From: a virus
Strand: one strand, 5' to 3'
Length of the DNA: 29,666 nucleotides
IMG/VR virus record: IMGVR_UViG_3300022074_000259
Span: 1-29,666 of that record
Shown: positions 19,034 through 27,041 of the stretch, one piece after another
How the letters are laid out: each line of letters begins with the position of its first letter
Position numbering within the stretch: the first letter of the stretch is position 1
Made by a program: the position numbers and the translations under genes
Notes under the pieces: generated by a model
Database searches by the model: none
What the model was told of the DNA's origin: nothing
What the model saw: the letters and a program-made list of their open reading frames with translations, nothing else

Positions 19034-20340
19034 TTTTTACCTGCTGTATCTTTAGCTAAAACAAGTTTCGAGTAAGATCCTGAAGTATCAAATAAATGAG
19101 TCAAACTCTTTATCATATATATTCCACTTATTTCAGAATCTGCCTCCTTTCTCTCTTCAGTATCAATTCTAGGAAAAGTTAATTTAATAGTCTTACCAGC
19201 ATTTAAATTAGTGTTGAGTGGTATAGTAATTTCAATAACATTATTAAATAATTGATTATACCTCATGACTGATTGTGATTGATATCTTGATGGATTAGAA
19301 TTTCTCTCTACATCATTATTCCATCCCATTGTTGTAGTTTCTGAACCTATGGTTCCGATATCCATAATACCAACAAATATTCTACTCGGTTTATCTCCAA
19401 CTTGTTCATCGTTTATAACTGGAAAATCTATAGGTTCAGATCCCAAAAGTGTCATGTCTTCATATTCCTCCTTTGTAAATCTTTTTATTTCTGGTACAAA
19501 AGATAATGGGTTTATATAATATCTGTCAGAACTAAAGACACCTCTCTCTAATTTTGATATTAAATCTTGTGTTCTATTTACGTTTGCCTCTATAACTTTA
19601 AAATTTCCATCATCGCCATTTAAAACTACATCAGGACTAAATTCATATTCCTCTTTATATGGTTTTTGTTCAACTAAGTTTCCTAAACCTCTAAAATTAA
19701 ATCCTTCACTTGTTTCGTAAAATAAAAACCCTGCACCAGAACCTCCAGAATCCGAACCTGATACTGATTTAGATGCTAACCATTCTATAAGAGTGAATGG
19801 TTTTTTAAGATTTCCTATAAAACCATATGGATTAGAGGTTTCATCTGATGTCAATTCCTTATCTGTTTTTAAATAATTTTTACATATATCTTTCACACTA
19901 TCAGTTATAGTTTGAGAAACTGGAAACATTTTACCGACCTGAGTTTCAAGATTAGTTATTGCTTCTCGTTGTACTAAATTAAGAGTTAAAATTTCACTTC
20001 CAGCTGATTTAATAACATTAGTAATAGATGCTACATAAAAAAACATTCCCTTACTATCGAATGTCAATCCTTCATTAGATTCTGAATTACCTGCAATTTT
20101 TATTGTAACTTTCTCACCACCTCTTAATGGTAAACCACTGAATAATGATTGAAACTTTCCATCTTTACCTTCTACAGTGTTTCCTGTATTTGTTATAATT
20201 GCTTTTGCAGTTAAATACGGAGAAAATATATTTTCAAAATAAACAAACGAAACCACACCAAGTCTAATATCTACTTGCTTAGAACCATCTGCACTTAATA
20301 TGGAAAACTTTTCGTATTCTGATTTATCTTTATTTGCCAT
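19030..20340 (-). CDS. 27: gp27-like baseplate hub protein (436 aa)
   Basis: A beta-rich protein with the layout of the trimeric hub ring. Its N-terminal domain reads KQVDIRLGVVSFVYFENIFSPYLTAKAII, with later strands such as GMFFYVASITNVIKSAGSEILTLNLVQREA and a C-terminal IPLNTNLNAGKTIKLTFPR...SGIYMIKSLTHLFDTSGSYSKLVLAKD. The last segment is the typical hub-domain ending. Position directly before the gp5-like gene (ATGA overlap) matches the T4 gp27/gp5 partnership. It is slightly longer than T4 gp27. Assigned by domain pattern and synteny. Confidence 0.72.
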   Translation of the reverse strand: MANKDKSEYEKFSILSADGSKQVDIRLGVVSFVYFENIFSPYLTAKAIITNTGNTVEGKDGKFQSLFSGLPLRGGEKVTIKIAGNSESNEGLTFDSKGMFFYVASITNVIKSAGSEILTLNLVQREAITNLETQVGKMFPVSQTITDSVKDICKNYLKTDKELTSDETSNPYGFIGNLKKPFTLIEWLASKSVSGSDSGGSGAGFLFYETSEGFNFRGLGNLVEQKPYKEEYEFSPDVVLNGDDGNFKVIEANVNRTQDLISKLERGVFSSDRYYINPLSFVPEIKRFTKEEYEDMTLLGSEPIDFPVINDEQVGDKPSRIFVGIMDIGTIGSETTTMGWNNDVERNSNPSRYQSQSVMRYNQLFNNVIEITIPLNTNLNAGKTIKLTFPRIDTEERKEADSEISGIYMIKSLTHLFDTSGSYSKLVLAKDTAGKK

Positions 20341-21716
20341 TATGTATTTAATATGATTGTTTGAATTACTTTCATTGTTTCACTATCATTCATATTAGCA
20401 AAATCTAAATCTAATTTAGAATTACTACCACCTATTACTGCACCTTGATTAGAAGCTACTTGCACTGGTTTTTCAATTATAGTTATCGTATTCCTCTTCT
20501 TCCTATTATTTAATCGTACTTTAGATGTAGGTTTTTTAAGAGCAATTACATCTTTGCTATCTATATTTTTAAAAATTTTTTCAGTTGCAGATTCTAATTC
20601 CTTCTTAAAATTATCATCTGATACTGTCTCTAAATTATCACTTAAATCAAACTTAGTTGTAGAGGCAATTTTTTGATTTTCAGTATCTTTTTCTGCCTTT
20701 GTACCAAACATATTTGATATGTAATTGTTTATCTTGGTTCTTATACCCTCTACATTTTCTTGATTTTGATTCTGATCTTCTTCCTCTTGATTTTTTACAT
20801 CAATGGTATCACCCTTAGATTTTTTCTTGGTTTCATCTAATTTTGCTAATAATACATCACCCATCTTATCTTTTCCTTCAACACTTTGAGAGTCATTCAA
20901 TCCTAATTTTACTTCAGATGGTTCTACTCCCTCATTTTGATTTCCAGATTCCGTTTCCTTATCGGTGCTCTTTTTATTTTCAGTTTTTTTAGTATCTTCA
21001 GAAGGAGTATCTAAATTTTGATTATTGTTATTATTTTGAACATCAGTTAAAGAAATGGCATCTTCATTAAAACTTGTAAGTCCAATGTTTTTTGGGTTTG
21101 CTGCATCGTTTGCACTTGATACCAAATCACGTTGCATCATCACTAAACTATTCTCAGTTTTTTCAATTTCATTTTCAGCATCGTTTTTAGCTTTTAAGAA
21201 ATCAAAAGAAGGTAAAGCATCAATAGCACCCCTTATCGCTCTTTTCATCCCAACTAATATATTAGTTACACCCTCTACAAAACCAGACAAAACACCTACC
21301 AATTGACGAATTCTCGTTATAACTTTCCCTATAGCATCAAGAATTTTAGGTAGTCTTGTAACAAACCAACCTATTAAGATAATTCCAAAGAAATCTAGTA
21401 TTCTTCCTAGAAATCCTTTCGTGCTCGTTCTAGATATTGTTCCTTGTTTTTTAACAACACCCGTAACTGATGCTGCCTCTAATTCATCCTCTCTCTCTTT
21501 ACGTCTTACATTTTCTCTTCTTCTACTAAAAAATTCGTTATCACTTCTTACTAATCTTCTTTTAAAAAGATTTGATTCTCTTGTTTTTTTAACTAATTCT
21601 GTTGCTGTCTTTTTTGCCTTTGTAATACCACTAGTAAAATTTGAAACAGTATCTCTCATCGATTTGATACTTATCGATGATTTTAATAGTGAGTTTCTTC
21701 TACTTCTTATACTCAT
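20340..21716 (-). CDS. tape-measure-like / hub protein 2 (458 aa)
   Basis: The N-terminal 95 residues are very basic and coiled-coil-like. A hydrophobic stretch, GFLGRILDFFGIILIGWFVTRL (about 101-122), follows, then more hydrophobic helices to 150. A long Asn/Gln/Glu/Lys-rich, probably unstructured middle (about 215-330) comes next, and a C-terminal segment with KLDLDFANMNDSETMKV. It shares the LxRLxxFFxIxxxGW element and the order of segments with the preceding 522-aa protein, so the two look paralogous. It overlaps both neighbours by 1-4 nt. It may act with its partner in tail-length determination or as an inner hub component (T4 gp29-like). The assignment is by architecture. Confidence 0.55.
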   Translation of the reverse strand: MSIRSRRNSLLKSSISIKSMRDTVSNFTSGITKAKKTATELVKKTRESNLFKRRLVRSDNEFFSRRRENVRRKEREDELEAASVTGVVKKQGTISRTSTKGFLGRILDFFGIILIGWFVTRLPKILDAIGKVITRIRQLVGVLSGFVEGVTNILVGMKRAIRGAIDALPSFDFLKAKNDAENEIEKTENSLVMMQRDLVSSANDAANPKNIGLTSFNEDAISLTDVQNNNNNQNLDTPSEDTKKTENKKSTDKETESGNQNEGVEPSEVKLGLNDSQSVEGKDKMGDVLLAKLDETKKKSKGDTIDVKNQEEEDQNQNQENVEGIRTKINNYISNMFGTKAEKDTENQKIASTTKFDLSDNLETVSDDNFKKELESATEKIFKNIDSKDVIALKKPTSKVRLNNRKKRNTITIIEKPVQVASNQGAVIGGSNSKLDLDFANMNDSETMKVIQTIILNT

Positions 21717-23281
21717 ACTGCCACCACATTAAATAAAGATTCTGTAAGTGCAATATAATTATTAGTTGGATCTTCACTAGGTATTGCAGGTGTACTATTT
21801 GCACTACTTCCCGAATTATTAGCAACCACACCAGATTCATTGCTGCCCATGTTAGTATTCAATGGTATTGTCACAATATTTGCTGATTCATCTAGACTTG
21901 ATATTTGAGCAGCAACGTTCATTTCTTTCTTATTATTAATTGGGGTTACATTTTCACTTAAATCAAGAGTTACAGGTGAAATATTTTTTTCACCATTCGT
22001 AGTCGTGATAGTCTCATTATTTTGGTTTGAATTTGTTTCTACGCTATCATTGTTTGAATTATTAGCACCAGTCAATTCATCTGCTACTTTACCACCAAAC
22101 ATTCTTGTTAAAAAAGGTAAAGTAAGTAAAGTTAACGTGCCAGCAACACTAGAAAAAGGTTCTGGAAATATTGTTAACGCTATTGCAGCACCAGTTATAC
22201 CACCGACTACTTCACCACTAACTCCAGCACCAGCTTGAACATTAGTCTGACCTTGATCTTTTCTGTCCATAAAATCAAAAATACCGAGTATACTCTCAAT
22301 CGCTATATCAACTGGAACTAAGTAATTAAATGCATTTCTTAATCCTTCTTTAAATCCCTTTTTCATGAATGTATCATTACCTAAAATTTTATTCATCACA
22401 GTTCTATTCTTAGGAATTGGAATGTCGTCCGCTGTTTTTGCAATATCCTTACCAATTCCAAGTTTTTTAGCTAAAAAAGGTCCTACTATCGGTATACCTA
22501 TTAAAGCCGAGCCTAATAATCCTAGTAAACCACCACCAGGTAAATTTCTGAAAAAAGTAATTACTTGATTTTTAAAATTCAAGACATTGTTTTTTAAATA
22601 TCTTAATATCGCTCTAATTGGTGTTTTTAAGATTCGATTGAATGTAATTTTAAAGGCAGCTGCACCCAATCTACCAACTAAACCTAAGATTCTACGAATA
22701 CCTATTGTAAATGTTAGTCCTATTCCACCAAGTATTAATAAGTCTTTTATTAATTTATCTTTAAATTCATTCAACGCATCAATATTATCTCCAGAAGTTA
22801 ATCTAATAAATGTCAATGCCTTATCTGTCAACCATCCTCCTGCAAGTATCATAAAGAAATTACCTAATCTTGCTAGTAATCCCTGTGCTTTTCTTGCAAT
22901 TCTACGAACAGGCATCAAAAGTGCGTTTTGTATTTTTCTTTCTAACTCACTTTCTTTACCTTCCCTTAAAGCCTGCTCTGCTAAAATTCTATCTCTTTTT
23001 CTCTTTTCGTTTTCTCTTTGTCTTTCTAAAGTATCACTTAATACTAAATTATCCTTAATAATATTAAGAGAATTATTAAGTGAACTGACCTGTACACTAA
23101 CAGTCCTTAAATTTCTTGATAAATTATTTAATGCTAACGAATTTTGCTGTAGTAAACTTGTTGTTTGAGGATCTGGTTGTGCTGCAGCAGGACGAGCACC
23201 AAAAATACTAGAAGATACACTTCTTCTAATACCTCTGATTCCACTTGCTATTGGCGAGACTAATCCCTGTTCCTCATCCAT
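21713..23281 (-). CDS. putative tape measure protein, gp29-like (522 aa)
   Basis: Directly downstream of the tail-assembly chaperone pair, where tape measure genes sit in most tailed phages. An N-terminal coiled coil (about 40-120: NNLSRNLRTVSVQVSSLNNSLNII, then a charged Arg/Glu helix) is followed by hydrophobic segments (LLARLGNFFMILAGGWL at 135-151; a GGGLLGLLGSALIGIPIVGPFLA region; GGITGAAIALTIFPEPF). The C-terminus is Asn/Ser-rich. Such alternating helical and membrane-active segments are typical of tape measures. The start overlaps the 59-aa ORF by 8 nt. The match to T4 gp29 is by position and composition rather than direct sequence recognition. Confidence 0.6.
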   Translation of the reverse strand: MDEEQGLVSPIASGIRGIRRSVSSSIFGARPAAAQPDPQTTSLLQQNSLALNNLSRNLRTVSVQVSSLNNSLNIIKDNLVLSDTLERQRENEKRKRDRILAEQALREGKESELERKIQNALLMPVRRIARKAQGLLARLGNFFMILAGGWLTDKALTFIRLTSGDNIDALNEFKDKLIKDLLILGGIGLTFTIGIRRILGLVGRLGAAAFKITFNRILKTPIRAILRYLKNNVLNFKNQVITFFRNLPGGGLLGLLGSALIGIPIVGPFLAKKLGIGKDIAKTADDIPIPKNRTVMNKILGNDTFMKKGFKEGLRNAFNYLVPVDIAIESILGIFDFMDRKDQGQTNVQAGAGVSGEVVGGITGAAIALTIFPEPFSSVAGTLTLLTLPFLTRMFGGKVADELTGANNSNNDSVETNSNQNNETITTTNGEKNISPVTLDLSENVTPINNKKEMNVAAQISSLDESANIVTIPLNTNMGSNESGVVANNSGSSANSTPAIPSEDPTNNYIALTESLFNVVAV

Positions 23282-23453
23282 TCTTTTCTTGTTGAGCTTT
23301 TAAATTTTCTTCTTCAATATACTGTTGTAAGAGTGAAATGTAAATTTCTCTCTCCCAAGGTATCATATTTTCAAGTTCTGTCAAACTATATTTATGATGC
23401 TGCATTAAGGAAAAATTCAATTTGTAGTATGACACAAGATCTTCATGTGCCAT
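23274..23453 (-). CDS. 59-aa tail-assembly chaperone extension ORF (-1 frame of gp26)
   Basis: A short ORF reading MAHEDLVSYYKLNFSL...SLTELENMIPWEREIYISLLQQYIEEE. The LTELENMIPWERE-Y--LL motif is like the second (frameshifted) domain of tail-assembly chaperones, where a conserved Pro-Trp-Glu/Asp-Arg precedes a helix. Its ATG begins 2 nt after the gp26 stop and lies in the -1 frame, behind a slippery heptamer and hairpin. It may therefore be made as a C-terminal extension of gp26 (about 300 aa fusion), by reinitiation at its own ATG, or both. It overlaps the tape-measure-like gene by 8 nt. Confidence 0.8.
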   Translation of the reverse strand: MAHEDLVSYYKLNFSLMQHHKYSLTELENMIPWEREIYISLLQQYIEEENLKAQQEKNG

Positions 23454-23468
23454 ACTTATGCGAAAAAA
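23428..23468 (-). promoter_or_regulatory. probable programmed -1 ribosomal frameshift site
   Basis: On the minus strand, the gp26 reading frame ends AAT TTT TTC GCA TAA, giving the canonical slippery heptamer T TTT TTC (23462-23468). A 7-nt spacer (GCATAAG) follows. Then comes a stem-loop: left arm TATGGCACA (23446-23454), loop of 9 nt, right arm TGTGTCATA (23428-23436), 9 bp with one G-U pair. Slipping by -1 gives ...F-F-R-I-S-M-A-H-E and enters the 59-aa ORF. The hairpin also covers the ATG of that ORF. Confidence 0.7.
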
Positions 23469-24175
23469 TTCTGCAGCCCCTCTAATACAATTTCACTTTC
23501 GACCTTGGTATTTGGATTGGTTACTTTGACTGCATGAGATAATTTTGGCATTGTTTCAAAGAATTTTTCAACTTCTTTGAATTGTGAGGAATTTAATTGA
23601 TCAACGAATTCAGTCAATTCTTTTTTTGTACACTCCTGATGAGACCAAGACTCTTCATCTGAGTACACTTGATCTATACATGATGCAATCAAATCAAATG
23701 TATCATCTACATTCATATTTGAATCAAAGTTAAAATTACTCTTTATAAATTCATCTAAAGATGGATACTTCATTCTTAATGTATAGATTTCATCAAGTTT
23801 AATGTCAGTCGAATGTTGATCATCAGTTTTAACTTTAATACTATCGATGTTAATAGACATTGGAACTTGTGTTTTCTTGTCATCAGGACAAGTAACCATA
23901 ACTTCAATTTGTTCACCTACAGACTTTCCACGAATGTTTAGAAACAAATATTCAATATCAAAGGTAGAAAGTCTTTCAACTTTAATTCCTTTAGATAGAA
24001 TACATTTTGATATAACATCTTTAACTGCTCTTGCAATTTGTTTAGGATCTTGAGATTCCATTGCTAAAATAAGAATCTTTTCTTCCTTCACTAAAAATGG
24101 TCTGTATTTAATTTTTCTGTTTGACGAAGGTAACACTAACTCGTAAGTCGGTGTTGAAATGGTTGGTAAAGGCAT
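23456..24175 (-). CDS. 26: gp26-like baseplate hub / tail assembly chaperone (239 aa)
   Basis: The sequence YELVLPSSNRKIKYRPFLVKEEKILILAMES near the N-terminus is the hallmark of the T4 gp26 / T4_baseplate family. The middle contains TFDIEYLFLNIRGKSVGE and VMVTCPDDKK, also typical. In T4, gp26 is needed for hub assembly; homologous proteins in other phages act as tape-measure chaperones. It lies downstream of the gp54-like gene with a TATAAATA box 25 nt before the ATG. The 3' end carries a slippery heptamer and a hairpin that could extend the protein into the 59-aa -1 ORF, like lambda G/GT. The tape-measure-like gene follows. Confidence 0.85.
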   Translation of the reverse strand: MPLPTISTPTYELVLPSSNRKIKYRPFLVKEEKILILAMESQDPKQIARAVKDVISKCILSKGIKVERLSTFDIEYLFLNIRGKSVGEQIEVMVTCPDDKKTQVPMSINIDSIKVKTDDQHSTDIKLDEIYTLRMKYPSLDEFIKSNFNFDSNMNVDDTFDLIASCIDQVYSDEESWSHQECTKKELTEFVDQLNSSQFKEVEKFFETMPKLSHAVKVTNPNTKVESEIVLEGLQNFFA

Positions 24176-24200
24176 AATATTCTGAGCACTTCAGTAAATT

Positions 24201-24208
24201 TATTTATA
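24201..24208 (-). promoter_or_regulatory. T4-type late promoter box TATAAATA before gp26
   Basis: An exact TATAAATA on the minus strand in the 50-bp gap between the gp54-like and gp26 genes, 25 nt upstream of the ATG. It would give the tail-core operon its own late start. Confidence 0.6.
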
Positions 24209-24225
24209 GTGGTTTCTGAAACCTA

Positions 24226-25071
24226 TTATCTCTGATACTGTGATATTACTTGATTTGTAAGAAACTTTTCTGCATTTCCTATATCAGGATTATCTGTAAT
24301 ATTAATATTATTACCAAATCTTTGTGCTAATGTGCCATCGTTCAATAATGCTAAACTATTTTGTGTTGTGATTTGATTTAAAAATGTATCATCATTATAA
24401 CTATATGCTCCAGTACCCGAAGAACCAGACCCACTCTTATTATTTAAATCTAAACCAAGTGCTCTTGCAAGTGAAGATGATTCACCACAAATATAACGAT
24501 CATAACTAAATGATGCTGTTGCTTTTAAAACTGTAGAACTTTGATAAGAAACTTTTGTTGAATTGAGTGACATTGGAAATAAACCTACAAATCTATACTC
24601 TAAGAATTGAAAATGATTTTTTTCAAATTTTACAATTCTAGTATCATTTGACTTATAATCGTCAGGATACTGCATTCTAAAATAATATGCGTCTCCTGAT
24701 GGATTCTTTGGAGAAGCACCAGAAATATATTCCATCCAATGTTCTAAGAATCGAAGTGATTTATACTCATTATCTACATAAAATTCAAAATTTATTTGAG
24801 TAAAGTTTCGAGTATGTGCAAATCTCTCAACTACACCTTGATAATCACCAGCAGTATTTTTAGTAGCCATCGCACTACCAGGTAAAGATGCATCATAACA
24901 TAATAGACCTACATCCTCCGCTATAAAACGATCATTTATTCCTTTTCTTCTCAAATGAGTTTTTAAATCACTTGGAGGTAATGCAAATTTAACAAGGTAT
25001 TTTGATGTCTGAGCTACATTCTGTAACTTAGGCATTATATCTGATATTCTACTCGGTCTTGGTGCTGGCAC
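24226..25071 (-). CDS. 54: gp54-like baseplate tail tube initiator (281 aa)
   Basis: A tail-tube-fold protein. QINFEFYVDNEYKSLRFLEHWMEYISG and RFVGLFPMSLNSTKVSYQSSTVLKATASFSYDRY correspond to the strand-helix and final strand pattern of T4 gp54/gp19. In T4, gp54 sits on the gp48 cap and starts tube polymerisation. The start is GTG at 25071, which keeps the N-terminal MPAPRPSRISDIMPKLQ; an ATG at residue 13 (25035) is the alternative. The C-terminal 80 residues are Ser/Gly/Asn-rich with a helix. It is the first leftward gene after the divergent promoter region, opposite gp4. Confidence 0.7.
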   Translation of the reverse strand: MPAPRPSRISDIMPKLQNVAQTSKYLVKFALPPSDLKTHLRRKGINDRFIAEDVGLLCYDASLPGSAMATKNTAGDYQGVVERFAHTRNFTQINFEFYVDNEYKSLRFLEHWMEYISGASPKNPSGDAYYFRMQYPDDYKSNDTRIVKFEKNHFQFLEYRFVGLFPMSLNSTKVSYQSSTVLKATASFSYDRYICGESSSLARALGLDLNNKSGSGSSGTGAYSYNDDTFLNQITTQNSLALLNDGTLAQRFGNNINITDNPDIGNAEKFLTNQVISQYQR

Positions 25072-25079
25072 TCTAAATA
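25072..25079 (+). promoter_or_regulatory. late-promoter-like box TCTAAATA (rightward)
   Basis: TCTAAATA on the plus strand, 23 nt before the gp4 ATG. It would drive gp4, the 115-aa gene, gp48 and gp53. A mirrored copy faces it at 25096-25103. Confidence 0.5.
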
Positions 25080-25095
25080 CTTACTATATCATACC

Positions 25096-25103
25096 TATTT
25101 AGA
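25096..25103 (-). promoter_or_regulatory. late-promoter-like box TCTAAATA (leftward)
   Basis: The same TCTAAATA on the minus strand, overlapping the first base of gp4 and 24 nt before the GTG of the gp54-like gene. Together with the plus-strand box it makes a compact divergent promoter. Confidence 0.5.
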
Positions 25104-25537
25104 TGTCTTACAAGGGAAAATATTATCCTTCATTTCCTAGAAAGTATAAAGGTGATCCTACTAATATAATTTACAGATCACTCTGGGAAAGAAAGTTTAT
25201 GGTTTACTGTGATAAGAATCAGAATATTTTAGAGTGGGCAAGTGAAGAGATAGCAATCCCTTATCGTTCTCCAATTGATAATCGGGTGCATAGATATTTC
25301 CCAGATTTTTACATGAAAGTGAAAGAGACAAATGGTAAAATTAAAAATTATGTGATTGAAGTTAAACCAGCAAAGCAAACCAAACCACCAGCAAAACCAA
25401 AAAGACAAACAAAAGGATATATTCGTGAAGCATACGAATATGCTAGAAATCAAGCAAAATGGAAAATGGCTAAGGAGTATTGTGCTGACCGTCAATGGGA
25501 GTTCAAAGTGGTTACTGAAAAAGAATTAGGAATATGA
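25103..25537 (+). CDS. 4: gp4 head completion protein (144 aa)
   Basis: The N-terminus YPSFPRKYKGDPTNIIYRSLWERKFMVYCDKNQNILEWASEEI is very close to T4 gp4 (also called 50/65) as I remember it. The core carries PD-(D/E)XK-like residues: Glu in LWERK, Asp in RYFPDFYMK, and Glu-x-Lys in YVIEVKPAK. This is consistent with the TnsA/endonuclease-like fold proposed for the family. Gp4 acts after DNA packaging, completing the head so that the neck and tail can attach. The C-terminal half is Lys/Pro-rich and then helical. It overlaps the next gene by 4 nt (ATGA) and is the first gene of the rightward operon. Confidence 0.92.
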   Translation: MSYKGKYYPSFPRKYKGDPTNIIYRSLWERKFMVYCDKNQNILEWASEEIAIPYRSPIDNRVHRYFPDFYMKVKETNGKIKNYVIEVKPAKQTKPPAKPKRQTKGYIREAYEYARNQAKWKMAKEYCADRQWEFKVVTEKELGI

Positions 25538-25881
25538 GTAGAATAGATCCAATAATGAAAAATCTCATAGGCACCGAAAGTGCTGATGATTTGGCACAGG
25601 AAATACTTGATGTATTGACTGAGGGTAGTAATGTCCCTGAATCTGGAAACTATTATGTATTTGTATATAAACCAAAAACACCTGGCATAGCTTATGATGA
25701 ACATCCACTCGTAGCTGTGACTGACGTTTTTCAATGGGGTTTTCGTGGATTAAATTATCATTGGGGTGAAATGAGACAATATACATTCCCAGAAGTAGTG
25801 GGTGGATTATATAAAGTAGATGAAATGGAACTAAGAGATTTAAGAACTCTACCTTTTGTCAAAATTCGACTAAATAGTTAA
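25534..25881 (+). CDS. conserved hypothetical protein between gp4 and gp48 (115 aa)
   Basis: A soluble protein with a helical N-terminus (SADDLAQEILDVLTEG) and a beta-rich core: NYYVFVYKPKTPGIAYDEHPLVAVTDVFQWGFRGLNYHWGEMRQYTFPEV. The block HPLVAVTDVFQWGFRGLNYHWG is strongly patterned and is familiar to me from marine T4-like phages, but no function is known to me. Its 4-nt overlap with gp4 and place before the tube-cap gene suggest a structural or head-tail joining role. Confidence 0.75.
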   Translation: MSRIDPIMKNLIGTESADDLAQEILDVLTEGSNVPESGNYYVFVYKPKTPGIAYDEHPLVAVTDVFQWGFRGLNYHWGEMRQYTFPEVVGGLYKVDEMELRDLRTLPFVKIRLNS

Positions 25882-25895
25882 AAAATTAATATTTC

Positions 25896-27041
25896 ATGGG
25901 ACAAGGTTCATACTCAAAAACGTTTACAAAAGATTTTAATGCAGCAATATCAAGTGGTATGTCTCGTGGTGATGCTTTAAAATTTGCATCATCAATGGTA
26001 AATAATACTGGTAGATCTGATGTATTTCAGGTTAGTAGAGGTAATGGATCAAGCAATCAAGTTTTATCATATCCAATAAAGAGAAACAATAATGAAAAAA
26101 CTGGTGATACATTAATGATAAAATGTATTCAGTATCGCCCACCTAAAAATGGGTCAGGTCTTACCATGACTGTAAATAATGTATTCAATACTGATGGATC
26201 TGTTGTTTCTAAGAAACAAGCGGAAGAACAAAAAATACCTAAACCAGAATTCTCACACAATTTTGAAGATGCGAATACAAGACTTAAAAACAATCAGATA
26301 ATAAAGTACTACGTTGAACTACCAGCACCACAAGAAATTAATGACTCCAATTCAGTTACTTGGGGTGATGATAAATTAAATGCTCTTCAACTCGCTGGTT
26401 TGACGGTGGCACAAGCAGCTATATCTGGTGGAAGTGATGATGCAGTTGAACTTGCTCAAAAAGCGATGGCTGTCTTGCAGAGAGGTATTTCCATACCTGG
26501 TTTAACTCAAGATACTCAAAATGCAATTAAAGCTTCTATATCTGGTGCTGCTATTAATGCTTTAGGTGCAAACGTCAGTGCAGGAAGCATCCTATCAAGG
26601 TCAACTGGTCAAATTCTTAACTCTAATTTAGAATTACTTTTTCAAGGTGTCAACCTTAGAACTTTCCCATTCACATTTACATTTTCTCCTAGAAATAGTA
26701 AAGAGGCAGATGTAGTAAAATCAATTATTAAATCACTAAAAGCATCAATGTCACCTAAAGCAGGAGATTACAATGGTTCTGCTCAAGGTATATTTTTAAA
26801 ATCACCAGATTTATTTCAACTTAAGTATCTACATGATGGTGAAGATCACCCCTTCTTAAATACATTTAAGTTATGTGCCTTAACTGGTATGCAAGTAAAT
26901 TACACCAATGCAGGAACATATGCTTCCTATGGTGATGGAACACCAGTTATGATTCGTATGAACTTAAACTTTAAAGAAATTAATCCAATATACAATGAGG
27001 ATTACTCTTCGGATGAAGCAGGTTCGGGAGTAGGTTTCTAA
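25896..27041 (+). CDS. 48: gp48 baseplate tail tube cap (381 aa)
   Basis: The C-terminal segment LRTFPFTFTFSPRNSKEADVVKSIIKSLKASMSPK...FLKSPDLFQLKYLHDGEDHPFLNTFKLCALTGMQVNYTN is the tail-tube-like domain of the T4 gp48 family (R-F-F-F-PR--KEAD-V--I). In T4, gp48 seats on the gp27 hub and holds gp54, where the tube starts. The N-terminal 100 residues are less conserved. Between about 165 and 245 there is an Ala/Gly-rich helical insertion. It starts 14 nt after the preceding gene and shares its stop with the gp53 start (TAATG). Confidence 0.85.
   Translation: MGQGSYSKTFTKDFNAAISSGMSRGDALKFASSMVNNTGRSDVFQVSRGNGSSNQVLSYPIKRNNNEKTGDTLMIKCIQYRPPKNGSGLTMTVNNVFNTDGSVVSKKQAEEQKIPKPEFSHNFEDANTRLKNNQIIKYYVELPAPQEINDSNSVTWGDDKLNALQLAGLTVAQAAISGGSDDAVELAQKAMAVLQRGISIPGLTQDTQNAIKASISGAAINALGANVSAGSILSRSTGQILNSNLELLFQGVNLRTFPFTFTFSPRNSKEADVVKSIIKSLKASMSPKAGDYNGSAQGIFLKSPDLFQLKYLHDGEDHPFLNTFKLCALTGMQVNYTNAGTYASYGDGTPVMIRMNLNFKEINPIYNEDYSSDEAGSGVGF

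Noticed and set aside
25229-25786. Minus-strand ORFs opposite gp4 and the 115-aa gene
   Set aside because: They are antisense shadows of AT-rich genes, with aromatic-rich, unpatterned products and no ribosome sites.
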